A DNA stretch of 64,000 bases from the NCBI RefSeq assembly GCF_048593165.1, contig NZ_CP184271.1; one strand, 5' to 3'. Source of the stretch: Pectobacterium sp013449375 (GTDB lineage Bacteria > Pseudomonadota > Gammaproteobacteria > Enterobacterales > Enterobacteriaceae). Below, in pieces: positions 1 to 8,285 of the stretch; the first letter of the stretch is position 1; each line of letters opens with the position of its first letter. Under the pieces are notes generated by a model. That model saw only the letters and a list, made by a program, of their open reading frames with translations, was not told the DNA's origin and searched no databases. Position numbers and translations under genes: made by a program.

Positions 1-1720
1 CTTTGGTGTGACGCCAGCCTATCTGGTTAACGCCGATGTGATTCAGATTAAAGTGGCGCAGGGCGCGAAGCCGGGCGAAGGCGGTCAGTTACCGGGAGAT
101 AAAGTCACACCGTACATTGCCCGTCTGCGCTATTCCGTGCCAGGCGTGACGCTGATTTCACCACCACCGCACCACGATATTTACTCTATCGAAGATCTGG
201 CACAGCTGATTTTCGATCTGAAGCAGGTCAACCCGAAAGCGATGATTTCGGTAAAACTGGTGTCCGAACCGGGCGTCGGAACGATCGCTACAGGTGTTGC
301 CAAGGCGTATGCCGACCTGATTACCATCGCTGGTTACGACGGCGGTACCGGTGCCAGCCCATTGTCTTCCGTGAAATACGCGGGCTGCCCGTGGGAACTG
401 GGTCTGGTAGAAACACAGCAAGCTTTAGTATCCAACGGTTTGCGCCACAAAATCCGCCTTCAAGTGGACGGTGGCCTGAAAACCGGTCTGGATATCGTCA
501 AAGCAGCGATTCTGGGTGCGGAAAGCTTCGGCTTCGGTACCGGGCCAATGGTCGCGCTGGGCTGTAAATACCTGCGTATCTGCCACCTGAATAACTGTGC
601 GACCGGCGTTGCCACGCAGGATGAGAAGCTGCGCCGCGATCACTACCACGGTCTGCCTGAGCGTGTGACCAACTACTTCCAGTTCATCGCACACGAAACT
701 CGCGTGCTGATGGCAGAGCTGGGCGTCAGCCGTCTGGTCGATCTGATTGGTCGTACCGATTTGCTGGTTGAACTGGACGGTTTCAGCGCGAAACAGAATA
801 AGCTGGATCTGTCGCCGCTGCTGCACGCTGCACAGCCTCAGCCGGGCAAAGCGCTGTACTGCACGGAAAGCAACCTGTCGTTCGATAAGGGCTTGCTGAA
901 CAAAGAGCTGCTGGCACAGGCACAGCCGCACATCGATTCGAAACAGGGCAAAGCGCTCTACTTCGATATCCGCAACACCGATCGCTCCGTCGGCGCGACG
1001 CTGTCCGGTGCGATTGCCGAGAAACATGGCGATCAAGGGCTGGCTGGCGATCCGATCAAAGCCTACTTCTCTGGTACCGCAGGGCAGAGCTTTGGCGTCT
1101 GGAACGCCGGCGGCGTGGAACTGAAATTAACCGGCGATGCCAATGACTACGTGGGCAAAGGCATGGCGGGTGGCAGCATCTCCGTGCGTCCTCCGGTGGG
1201 TTCAGCCTTCCGCAGCCACGAAGCCAGCATCATCGGTAACACCTGTCTCTACGGTGCGACTGGCGGTAAGCTGTTTGCCGCAGGCCGTGCGGGTGAACGT
1301 TTCGCCGTACGTAACTCCGGCTGTATCACCGTGGTAGAAGGCATCGGCGATAATGGCTGTGAATACATGACGGGCGGTATCGTCTGCGTACTGGGTCGTA
1401 CCGGCGTGAACTTTGGCGCAGGCATGACCGGCGGGTTCGCCTACGTGCTGGATGAAGACGGTGAATTCCGCAAACGTGTTAACCCGGAACTGGTGGAAGT
1501 GCTGGATGTGGAAGAGCTGGCTATTCACGAAGAGCATCTGCGTGGCCTGATCACCGAGCACGTACAGAATACCGGTTCACACCGCGGAGAAGAGATCCTC
1601 GCTAACTGGCCGACCTGGGCACCGAAGTTTGCTCTGGTGAAACCGAAGTCAAGTGATGTGAAGGCATTGTTGGGTCACCGTAGTCGTTCCGCAGCCGAGC
1701 TGCGGGTTCAGGCGCAGTAA
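1..1720 (+). CDS. gltB: Glutamate synthase (NADPH) large subunit, 3' part
   Basis: The gene enters from the left edge, so only the last ~573 codons are present of a protein usually near 1,490 residues; the GTG at 8 is internal, not a start. GltB makes two glutamates from glutamine plus 2-oxoglutarate in the cytoplasm, together with GltD. Seen here: the end of the FMN-binding synthase barrel (GYDGGTGASP, then GGLKTG), the cysteine cluster CKYLRICHLNNC that ligates the 3Fe-4S centre, and the C-terminal GXGXG beta-helix region rich in Gly-Gly turns. The stop lies 9 bp before gltD, so the two are one transcript. In other enterobacteria gltBD is controlled by Lrp and nitrogen status; the promoter is outside this window. 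Confidence 0.97.
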   Translation, partial: FGVTPAYLVNADVIQIKVAQGAKPGEGGQLPGDKVTPYIARLRYSVPGVTLISPPPHHDIYSIEDLAQLIFDLKQVNPKAMISVKLVSEPGVGTIATGVAKAYADLITIAGYDGGTGASPLSSVKYAGCPWELGLVETQQALVSNGLRHKIRLQVDGGLKTGLDIVKAAILGAESFGFGTGPMVALGCKYLRICHLNNCATGVATQDEKLRRDHYHGLPERVTNYFQFIAHETRVLMAELGVSRLVDLIGRTDLLVELDGFSAKQNKLDLSPLLHAAQPQPGKALYCTESNLSFDKGLLNKELLAQAQPHIDSKQGKALYFDIRNTDRSVGATLSGAIAEKHGDQGLAGDPIKAYFSGTAGQSFGVWNAGGVELKLTGDANDYVGKGMAGGSISVRPPVGSAFRSHEASIIGNTCLYGATGGKLFAAGRAGERFAVRNSGCITVVEGIGDNGCEYMTGGIVCVLGRTGVNFGAGMTGGFAYVLDEDGEFRKRVNPELVEVLDVEELAIHEEHLRGLITEHVQNTGSHRGEEILANWPTWAPKFALVKPKSSDVKALLGHRSRSAAELRVQAQ

Positions 1721-1729
1721 GAGGTCATC

Positions 1730-3148
1730 ATGAGTCAGAATGTTTACCAGTTTATCGACTTACAGCGCGTTGATCCGCCCAAGAAACCGCTAAAGATTCG
1801 TAAAATTGAATTTGTTGAGATCTACGAACCGTTCTCAGAAAGTCAGTCCAAAGCTCAGGCAGATCGCTGCCTGTCCTGCGGTAACCCTTACTGTGAGTGG
1901 AAATGTCCGGTACATAACTACATTCCGAACTGGCTGAAGCTGGCGAACGAAGGCCGCATTATCGAAGCGGCTGAGTTATCGCACCAAACCAACAGCCTGC
2001 CGGAAGTCTGCGGTCGCGTGTGCCCGCAGGATCGTCTGTGTGAAGGTTCCTGTACGCTGAATGATGAGTTCGGCGCGGTCACCATCGGCAACATCGAGCG
2101 CTACATCAATGATAAAGCGATCGAGATGGGTTGGAAGCCAAGCGTTGCCAACGTCAAACCGACCGGCAAGCGCGTCGCCATCATTGGCGCAGGTCCAGCA
2201 GGGCTGGCCTGTGCCGACGTGCTGGCACGCAATGGCGTACAGGCCGTCGTTTTCGATCGTCATCCAGAGATCGGTGGTCTGCTGACCTTCGGTATCCCCT
2301 CTTTCAAGCTGGAAAAAGAGGTAATGGTGAAACGTCGTGAGATTTTCACCGAGATGGGCATCGAATTCCGCCTGAACACCGAAGTCGGCAAAGATGTGCA
2401 GATGAAAACGCTGCTAGACGACTACGATGCCGTTTTCCTCGGCGTCGGCACCTATCAGTCTATGCGTGGCGGATTGGACAATGAAGACGCTCAGGGTGTC
2501 TACGATGCGCTGCCGTTCCTGATTGCCAACACCAAGCAATTGATGGGCTTTGAGGCCGCAGCAGATGAGCCTTATGTCAGCATGCAAGGGAAACGTGTTG
2601 TGGTGCTGGGCGGTGGTGACACCGCGATGGACTGCGTGCGTACTTCGATTCGTCAGGGTTCAACGCACGTTACCTGCGCCTATCGTCGTGATGAAGAGAA
2701 CATGCCGGGTTCGAAACGCGAAGTGAAAAACGCGCGTGAAGAAGGCGTCGAGTTCAAATTCAACCTGCAACCGTTAAGCGTCGAGATCAACGGCGCTGGC
2801 AAAGTATGCGGCGTGAAAATGGCGCGAACTGCACTGGGCGCGCCGGATGCCAACGGACGTCGTCGTCCTGAAATCGTAGAGGGTTCCGAGCACGTTCTGG
2901 AAGCCGATGCAGTCATCATGGCGTTCGGTTTCCGTCCGCACAAAATGGCATGGTTGGCAGAACATGACGTCAAGCTGGACGAGCAGGGTCGCATTGTCGC
3001 ACCGGAAAGCTGCGATAACGCCTTCCAGACCAGCAACCCGAAAATCTTTGCTGGCGGCGATGCCGTACGCGGTTCCGATCTGGTGGTCACCGCCATCGCA
3101 GAAGGCCGTAAAGCCGCAGATGGCATCATGAACTATCTGGAAGTGTAA
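1730..3148 (+). CDS. gltD: Glutamate synthase (NADPH) small subunit
   Basis: 472 residues, the usual length. GltD takes electrons from NADPH through FAD and 4Fe-4S clusters and hands them to GltB. The N-terminal third carries cysteine clusters (CLSCGNPYCEWKC near residues 47-59, and CGRVCPQDRLCEGSC near 93-107). A first dinucleotide fold follows (GAGPAGLACAD near 152), then a second one for NADPH (GGGDTAMDC near 288). The ATG at 1730 is 9 bp after gltB. A rho-independent terminator at 3185-3213 closes the operon. Confidence 0.98.
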   Translation: MSQNVYQFIDLQRVDPPKKPLKIRKIEFVEIYEPFSESQSKAQADRCLSCGNPYCEWKCPVHNYIPNWLKLANEGRIIEAAELSHQTNSLPEVCGRVCPQDRLCEGSCTLNDEFGAVTIGNIERYINDKAIEMGWKPSVANVKPTGKRVAIIGAGPAGLACADVLARNGVQAVVFDRHPEIGGLLTFGIPSFKLEKEVMVKRREIFTEMGIEFRLNTEVGKDVQMKTLLDDYDAVFLGVGTYQSMRGGLDNEDAQGVYDALPFLIANTKQLMGFEAAADEPYVSMQGKRVVVLGGGDTAMDCVRTSIRQGSTHVTCAYRRDEENMPGSKREVKNAREEGVEFKFNLQPLSVEINGAGKVCGVKMARTALGAPDANGRRRPEIVEGSEHVLEADAVIMAFGFRPHKMAWLAEHDVKLDEQGRIVAPESCDNAFQTSNPKIFAGGDAVRGSDLVVTAIAEGRKAADGIMNYLEV

Positions 3149-3184
3149 AAACGTAGAAGTGTAAGAACGACCCACTTCTGTTGA

Positions 3185-3213
3185 GGGCAGCGTAGGCTGC
3201 CCTTTTCTTTTTC
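3185..3213 (+). terminator. Terminator after gltBD
   Basis: A 7-bp GC-rich stem (GGGCAGC/GCTGCCC, 3185-3191 and 3196-3202) with a 4-nt loop is followed by TTTTCTTTTT. This is a typical intrinsic terminator, 36 bp after the gltD stop. Confidence 0.9.
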
Positions 3214-3431
3214 CGTCGTTACCCGAAATTTCGGTTAGCGGTCGATGGCAATCAGCTCTATATCTCTATACGGAACATCACACCAGAAAGTCCAATAAAA
3301 CCTTTATATTTTCACTTCTCTCTAAAGAATTTTTCGTAATAAATCCCGCAATATCACGCTAAAGACCTATACTTAACTACGGCATTTACTTGTCTTTATT
3401 GAGATTGGATTTCATTAAGGAGGAAGGAACT

Positions 3432-4205
3432 ATGACTGTCGAAGTGGCCCTTGTAACAGGAGCCGGTCAAGGTATTGGCCGTGCGATTGCTCTTAGATTG
3501 GCGCAAGACGGCTTTGCCGTCGCCGTCGTGGACTATAACCAAGAAACCGCACACAGCGTGGCGCAGGAAATCGAAAAATCCGGCGGGCAGGCCATCGCAC
3601 TACAGGCGGACGTCGCGGATCGTGAAGCGGTTTTCGCCGCTGTCGCAGAAACCAAAAAGCGCTTTGGTGACTTTAACGTCATCGTCAATAACGCCGGCGT
3701 TGCCCCCTCAACCCTGATTGAAGACATCACGCCGGAAGTCATCGATCGCGTGTATAACATCAACGTCAAAGGCGTTATCTGGGGTATTCAGGCCGCGCTC
3801 GACGCCTTTAAATCTCTGGGGCACGGCGGAAAAATCATCAACGCCTGCTCGCAGGCTGGACATGTGGGCAACCCTGAGCTCGCCGTCTACAGCTCAAGTA
3901 AATTTGCGGTGCGCGGCCTGACACAAACAGCCGCACGTGATTTAGCGCCGCTGGGCATCACCGTCAACGGCTACTGTCCCGGTATCGTAAAAACGCCAAT
4001 GTGGGATGAAATCGATCGGAAGATCTCCGAATCCGCAGGGAAGCCGCGTGGCTATGCGACAGAAGAATTCGCCAAACGCATTACGCTGGGTCGCCTTTCC
4101 GAACCAGAAGATGTCGCGGCCTGCGTCTCCTATCTGGCCAGCCACGACTCCGACTATATGACGGGACAATCGCTATTGATTGATGGCGGAATGGTGTTCA
4201 GTTAA
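3432..4205 (+). CDS. budC: Acetoin reductase / meso-2,3-butanediol dehydrogenase (SDR)
   Basis: 257 residues from the ATG at 3432, which has a strong Shine-Dalgarno (AAGGAGGAAGG) 5 bp upstream; a longer TTG reading at 3390 is unlikely. The protein is close to Klebsiella BudC along its length. It is a short-chain dehydrogenase with NAD-binding TGAGQGIG at residues 9-16, NNAG at 86-89 and the catalytic Ser140-Tyr153-Lys157. It interconverts diacetyl, acetoin and 2,3-butanediol with NAD(H), the last step of neutral fermentation. No budA, budB or budR lies in the window, so it stands alone between gltD and the sspAB operon. Confidence 0.9.
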   Translation: MTVEVALVTGAGQGIGRAIALRLAQDGFAVAVVDYNQETAHSVAQEIEKSGGQAIALQADVADREAVFAAVAETKKRFGDFNVIVNNAGVAPSTLIEDITPEVIDRVYNINVKGVIWGIQAALDAFKSLGHGGKIINACSQAGHVGNPELAVYSSSKFAVRGLTQTAARDLAPLGITVNGYCPGIVKTPMWDEIDRKISESAGKPRGYATEEFAKRITLGRLSEPEDVAACVSYLASHDSDYMTGQSLLIDGGMVFS

Positions 4206-4221
4206 TAATTATTTAGCTAAT

Positions 4222-4266
4222 AAGTGGTTATCTAACAAGTGGTTATATAACAATTGGTTATATAAC
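4222..4266. repeat. Three 15-bp tandem repeats after budC
   Basis: Three copies of a 15-bp unit near AAGTGGTTATATAAC lie head to tail at 4222-4236, 4237-4251 and 4252-4266. They differ by single bases and start 16 bp after the budC stop. The unit is a multiple of three, so it makes an artificial open frame here, but no coding signal supports a gene. It could vary in copy number between strains (inference). Confidence 0.85.
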
Positions 4267-4275
4267 AACAGGAAT

Positions 4276-4302
4276 AGAAAAGGGCACCGCAGTGGTGCCC
4301 TT
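4276..4302 (-). terminator. Terminator of sspAB, shared with budC
   Basis: Perfect 7-bp stem GGGCACC/GGTGCCC (4282-4288, 4294-4300) with a 5-nt loop. On the minus strand it is followed by TTTTCTATT, so it mainly ends the sspA-sspB transcript. It also sits downstream of budC on the plus strand. Confidence 0.85.
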
Positions 4303-4311
4303 GAAAATGAA

Positions 4312-4818
4312 TTATTTCACCACCCGCAGCGACGGTCTGCCACCTTTAGGCGGCTGTGGTGGTTCATCATCAGAACCGGGGCCATCGTCAGGGGCTTCAG
4401 AATCAGGCGGACCCTCGACAATCGACATCACCGCTCCTGAAGAGGAAGCGCCTTCCTGGAAGTCATCAAATTCACCTGCGGATTCTTCATAAGCAGGTTC
4501 AGGCTCAAACATCGTTCCAGCCCCGTTCTCACGCGCATAAATCGCCATGACGGCCGCCATCGGCACGTAGACTTGGCGCGGTACGCCGCCAAAACGGGCA
4601 TTGAAACGAACGCTGTCATCAGCTAACTCAAGACCGCCAACAGCGCGCGGTGCGATATTCAGCACGATCTGGCCGTCACGGGCGAACTCCATCGGCACCA
4701 TAACACCCGGCAGAGTGACATCCACCACCAGATGCGGCGTTAATTGGTTATCCAGCAACCAATCATAAAAAGCCCGTAGTAAATACGGACGACGCGGAGA
4801 CAGTTGAGACAACGCCAT
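4312..4818 (-). CDS. sspB: ClpXP protease specificity-enhancing factor
   Basis: 168 residues. SspB tethers ssrA-tagged and RseA-derived substrates to ClpXP. The first ~110 residues are the substrate-binding domain and closely match E. coli (SQLSPRRPYLLRAFYDWL, FNARFGG). Residues ~112-155 are an acidic, Pro/Ser-rich flexible linker. The end, GGRPSLRVVK, is the XB peptide that docks on ClpX. The linker has diverged from E. coli, as usual. It starts 5 bp after sspA and is co-transcribed with it. Confidence 0.97.
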   Translation of the reverse strand: MALSQLSPRRPYLLRAFYDWLLDNQLTPHLVVDVTLPGVMVPMEFARDGQIVLNIAPRAVGGLELADDSVRFNARFGGVPRQVYVPMAAVMAIYARENGAGTMFEPEPAYEESAGEFDDFQEGASSSGAVMSIVEGPPDSEAPDDGPGSDDEPPQPPKGGRPSLRVVK

Positions 4819-4823
4819 ACAGT

Positions 4824-5465
4824 TTAACCTCGGGTTTGCAAACGCATTTCACGTTCCACTTCCGTCAGGGAAGCCAGGAACGCATCACGCTCAAAGACGC
4901 GAGTCATGTAGCCTTTCAGCTCTTTCGCGCCCGAACCACTCAGTTCAATGCCTAACTGCGGCAAACGCCACAGCAGCGGAGCCAAATAGCAATCCACCAG
5001 GCTGAACTCTTCGCTCATGAAATAAGGCGCTTCATTGAACACCGGGGCAATGGCCAGCAGCTCTTCACGCAGTTGCTTACGTGCTGCGTCTGCTTCCTGC
5101 GCACTGCCATGAGTAATTTTCTTCAGTAAAGAATACCAGTCGCTCTCAATGCGATGCATCATCAGGCGGCTGTTACCGCGCGCCACTGGATAAACAGGCA
5201 TTAATGGCGGATGGGGAAAACGTTCATCCAGGTACTCCATGATAATGCGTGATTCATAGAGCGTCAGTTCGCGATCGACCAGCGTCGGCACGGAACCGTA
5301 AGGATTGAGGTCAATAAGATCCTGAGGCAGATTATCCATGTCTACCTGCTCAATCTCGACACTCACACCTTTTTCCGCCAATACGATGCGCACCTGATGG
5401 CTAAAAATGTCGGATGGACCAGAAAACAGCGTCATTACCGAACGTTTGTTGGCAGCGACAGCCAT
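4824..5465 (-). CDS. sspA: Stringent starvation protein A (GST-fold RNA polymerase partner)
   Basis: 213 residues from the ATG at 5465, preceded by GGAGG; an extra 49 codons upstream in frame are not conserved and were excluded. SspA has a glutathione-S-transferase fold (thioredoxin-like N domain, helical C domain) without GST activity. It binds RNA polymerase with sigma-70 during starvation and supports acid tolerance and, in several pathogens, virulence. MAVAANKRSVMTLFSGPSDI matches the family N-terminus. In E. coli the operon lies just downstream of rplM-rpsI; here a 5.5-kb insertion separates them. Confidence 0.97.
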   Translation of the reverse strand: MAVAANKRSVMTLFSGPSDIFSHQVRIVLAEKGVSVEIEQVDMDNLPQDLIDLNPYGSVPTLVDRELTLYESRIIMEYLDERFPHPPLMPVYPVARGNSRLMMHRIESDWYSLLKKITHGSAQEADAARKQLREELLAIAPVFNEAPYFMSEEFSLVDCYLAPLLWRLPQLGIELSGSGAKELKGYMTRVFERDAFLASLTEVEREMRLQTRG

Positions 5466-5882
5466 GAAAACCTCCAAGTTTATCGAGAAAATATGGCGAA
5501 TAACCGCGCAGTCAATAACCTGCAAACCGCTATTCGAAATTCTGCTCGCCAATGTGTGTAAACATAGCTCGACCCTATCTGGCGTTTTAAACAGCGACGA
5601 GATAGGCGGCACACAGGCATAAAATCGGCGAATAGCTTATCAGATTTTGTTCGTTTTGTGGGGATATAAGCGGATAATCTTATTTAACGAAATGATAAAT
5701 AAGTATTTTTTTATTAAATACAAATTTTCAGTTGCAATCGAGAAGTCTAAACAACGCTGCCAGAGAATAATCTATCCCCCGGCATTAGCCTGCGCTGAAC
5801 CATCAGGTGCCAGGAAGCCGACGAGGGGCATCGGCTTCTAAGTAATCGAAATTAAAGCACATTGACGCCGTTAAGCCGGCGG
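5466..5882. other. Intergenic region upstream of sspA
   Basis: 417 bp without a convincing gene; a 64-codon plus-strand open frame (5647-5841) lacks a ribosome site and recognisable sequence. It holds the sspA promoter region and AT-rich DNA around 5670-5730. A stem GAAGCCGA/TCGGCTTC (5814-5821, 5831-5838) lies downstream of the dehydratase gene. It has no T tract on either side, so it is only a weak terminator candidate. Confidence 0.6.
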
Positions 5883-7133
5883 TTAAGGTCGTGCCGCCGT
5901 GCCATCCGGCAAGCGTGCATTCGTCCATGACGGCAATCCACCTTCAACAGGGAATTGCTTCGCTTTTTGCTCATCGATATCAATCCCTAATCCTGGCTTA
6001 TCGTTCAGGTACGCGTATCCGCCTTCAATATCTGGGCAGCCGGGGAAAACGTCCCGTAGCGCTTCATTCATCGGCGTATATTCTTGAATACCCAGATTAG
6101 TAATGCTCATATCAATGTGCATATTCGCAACTACGCCGATAGGAGAGATATCCCCCGGACCATGCCAGGCGGTTCTCACACCATGAAACTCGGCAAGTGT
6201 CGCCAGTTTTTTGGCTGGCGTAATCCCACCGATCATACTGATATGGCAGCGAATAAAATCAATCAGATGATTGGTTATCAGGTGCTTGTATTCGGCAACA
6301 TGAACAAACAGTTCTCCCATCGCGATTGGAGTGGATGTTTGTTGGCGCATCACGCTAAGGAAATCAACATTCTCTGGCGCGACGGGGTCTTCAAGATAAA
6401 AAAGCTTGTAATCTTCCAGGGACTTCGCCATTTGCAACGCAGTAACCGGCGATACCCGCTCATGAACATCATGAATAAATTCAACATCAAATCCAATCTT
6501 ATTGCGCAGATGATCGAAAAAAGCCGGAATGCTTCTGGCATAGGCATCAGGATCGAAATAAATGCCAGGCGTCTTCGTTCTTGGTGAGCGCTTCGGCGTG
6601 ATGTTGGCTTTATCCAACTGAGTGGCAATCAGTTTGAGGTCTTCCGTCCCAGCTCCACCGTACATACCCATCTGACAACGAACATACTGATACCCTTCTT
6701 CCATTGCCGCACGGATGTTATCTTCCGCCGCGACCGCATCCGCACCATCGCAATGGCGATAAAGCGGAATACCGTCACGGCATTTGCCGCCCAGCAATTC
6801 ATAGACCGGCAGGTTAGCGACTTTACCCTTGATATCCCACAGCGCCATATCGATAGCCGAGATCGCATTGTTCATCACCGGCCCATTGCGCCAATAGCCG
6901 CTCACGACAGCGGACTGCCAGATATCTTCAATACGAGAAGGATCTTTTCCGATCAGGAAAGGCTTCATGTACTCATTAATGGCCGCTTCAACCGCGAAAA
7001 TACGTTGGGTGAAGGTTGCACATCCCAAACCGTATAAACCGTCCTGATTGGTTTCGACCTTGACGACAACCAGATCAATGCCACCCGGTGCCGTTAGAAT
7101 CGTCTTTACGTTTGTTATTTTCAGATCACTCAT
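5883..7133 (-). CDS. Enolase-superfamily sugar-acid dehydratase, ManD/RspA type
   Basis: 416 residues from ATG 7133, which has GGAG five bases upstream; a GTG two codons earlier is possible. It belongs to the mannonate dehydratase (ManD) subgroup of the mandelate racemase/enolase superfamily, which includes RspA. Mg ligands and acid/base residues fit the family: HDVH (Asp222, His224), LEDP (Glu248), GELF (Glu274) and WHGPGDISP (His324). Members dehydrate D-mannonate and/or D-gluconate to 2-keto-3-deoxygluconate with very different efficiencies, and some are inactive on both, so the substrate is unproven. It diverges from an IdnO-like dehydrogenase, a transporter and a GntR regulator, which points to sugar-acid use. 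Confidence 0.85.
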   Translation of the reverse strand: MSDLKITNVKTILTAPGGIDLVVVKVETNQDGLYGLGCATFTQRIFAVEAAINEYMKPFLIGKDPSRIEDIWQSAVVSGYWRNGPVMNNAISAIDMALWDIKGKVANLPVYELLGGKCRDGIPLYRHCDGADAVAAEDNIRAAMEEGYQYVRCQMGMYGGAGTEDLKLIATQLDKANITPKRSPRTKTPGIYFDPDAYARSIPAFFDHLRNKIGFDVEFIHDVHERVSPVTALQMAKSLEDYKLFYLEDPVAPENVDFLSVMRQQTSTPIAMGELFVHVAEYKHLITNHLIDFIRCHISMIGGITPAKKLATLAEFHGVRTAWHGPGDISPIGVVANMHIDMSITNLGIQEYTPMNEALRDVFPGCPDIEGGYAYLNDKPGLGIDIDEQKAKQFPVEGGLPSWTNARLPDGTAARP

Positions 7134-7191
7134 TTTCACTCCTCAACTCAGCGAATTTACCACACGTTGTACCGCTGTGGACAATACATAC

Positions 7192-7209
7192 TTGTAAGTC
7201 GTCCTACAA
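7192..7209. promoter_or_regulatory. Candidate GntR/FCD operator near the dehydratase
   Basis: Imperfect 18-bp palindrome TTGTAAGTCGTCCTACAA, with 7 of 9 pairs matching, 59 bp upstream of the dehydratase start. Its right half, with flank GTCGTCCTACAAATTA (7198-7213), recurs as GTCGTCATACAAATTA at 7429-7444. The TTGTA...TACAA shape suits FCD-type GntR factors; binding by the local regulator is inference. Confidence 0.5.
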
Positions 7210-7428
7210 ATTACGGGTGTTATATCACGCTTTCTTTACAGAGATATTCTGAGGATATCATTATGTGATAGAGATCAAACTTCATTATTTAAAAAATAAA
7301 AAAACATATAATTCAACTAATTAGATTAATATAAATAGCCATAATTCATAGGTGCTGTGATCTTTGTTGCAAATTTATGAGTGAGATATTGATTTTATCA
7401 AGACGAAAATCCAACCTTTAAAAAGACA

Positions 7429-7444
7429 GTCGTCATACAAATTA
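7429..7444. promoter_or_regulatory. Second copy of the candidate operator word
   Basis: 15 of 16 bases match the word at 7198-7213, and it ends 18 bp before the ATG of the idnO-like gene. With the first copy it brackets the divergent promoter region, as expected for co-repression of both transcripts. Only the right half-site is well kept here. Confidence 0.45.
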
Positions 7445-7462
7445 AACGAGTGAGGAAACAAC

Positions 7463-8230
7463 ATGTCCGCTTTATTTGATTTAACCGGGAAAACAGCGTT
7501 GGTAACAGGTTCTGCACGTGGACTGGGCTTTGCCTACGCTGAGGGCCTTGCGGCTGCGGGTGCACGGGTCATCCTGAATGATATTCGCGATACACTGCTG
7601 GTCGCATCAGTGAATACGCTAACAAGCAAGGGCTACGATGCGCGTGGCGTAGCTTTTGACGTTACCGATGAACAGGCGATTGAGGAAGCTTTTAGCAAAC
7701 TGGATGCAGAAGGGATCCATGTTGATATCCTGATCAATAACGCAGGGATTCAGTACCGCAAACCGATGGTCGAACTGGAGTTGGAAAATTGGCAAAAGGT
7801 GATCGACACCAACCTGACCAGCGCATTCTTGGTCTCTCGCACTGCGGCAAAACGGATGATTGCACGCAACAGTGGCGGCAAAATCATTAATATCGGTTCA
7901 CTCACCAGCCAAGCGGCCCGTCCGACCGTCGCCCCATACACAGCAGCAAAAGGTGGCATCAAAATGCTCACCTGCTCGATGGCCGCAGAATGGGCACAGT
8001 TTAATATCCAGACCAACGCCATTGGACCAGGCTACATTATGACCGACATGAACACGGCGCTTATCGAAGACAAGCAGTTCGATAGCTGGGTGAAAAGCAG
8101 TAACCCTTCTCAGCGTTGGGGGCGTCCTGAAGAGCTAATAGGCACCGCCGTCTTCTTATCATCCAAATCATCAGATTATATCAACGGGCAAATTATTTAC
8201 GTTGATGGCGGTTGGCTCGCAGTGCTGTAA
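7463..8230 (+). CDS. Gluconate 5-dehydrogenase-like SDR
   Basis: 255 residues, resembling IdnO/Gno, which reduce 5-keto-D-gluconate to D-gluconate with NAD(P)H. Seen: TGSARGLG at residues 15-22 (cofactor loop), NNAG at 92-95, catalytic Ser146-Tyr159-Lys163, and the C-terminal YINGQIIYVDGG typical of the family. Start at ATG 7463 after GAGGAAACA. It leads a unit with the MFS transporter 55 bp downstream and faces the ManD-like dehydratase. Related dehydrogenases act on other sugar acids such as fructuronate or 2-keto-gluconate, so the exact substrate is open. Confidence 0.82.
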   Translation: MSALFDLTGKTALVTGSARGLGFAYAEGLAAAGARVILNDIRDTLLVASVNTLTSKGYDARGVAFDVTDEQAIEEAFSKLDAEGIHVDILINNAGIQYRKPMVELELENWQKVIDTNLTSAFLVSRTAAKRMIARNSGGKIINIGSLTSQAARPTVAPYTAAKGGIKMLTCSMAAEWAQFNIQTNAIGPGYIMTDMNTALIEDKQFDSWVKSSNPSQRWGRPEELIGTAVFLSSKSSDYINGQIIYVDGGWLAVL

Positions 8231-8238
8231 TTTACACC

Positions 8239-8267
8239 TACTGTCATTCGTTAAGCGAATGACAGTA
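8239..8267 (+). other. Intercistronic hairpin between the dehydrogenase and transporter
   Basis: Perfect 12-bp stem TACTGTCATTCG/CGAATGACAGTA with a 5-nt loop, between the two genes and 18 bp before the transporter ATG. The plus strand has no T run. It may stabilise the upstream mRNA or reduce transporter expression (inference). Confidence 0.7.
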
Positions 8268-8285
8268 ATTAAACGGGAAAACATC

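Noticed and set aside
3390..3431. TTG-started extension of budC
   Set aside because: ATG 3432 has an excellent ribosome site and matches BudC; the extra residues have no counterpart.
4180..4440. Plus-strand frame through the tandem repeats
   Set aside because: The 15-bp repeat keeps the frame open by chance, and the frame then runs antisense to sspB.
5647..5841. 64-codon frame upstream of sspA
   Set aside because: No ribosome site, no recognisable sequence, part of a promoter region.
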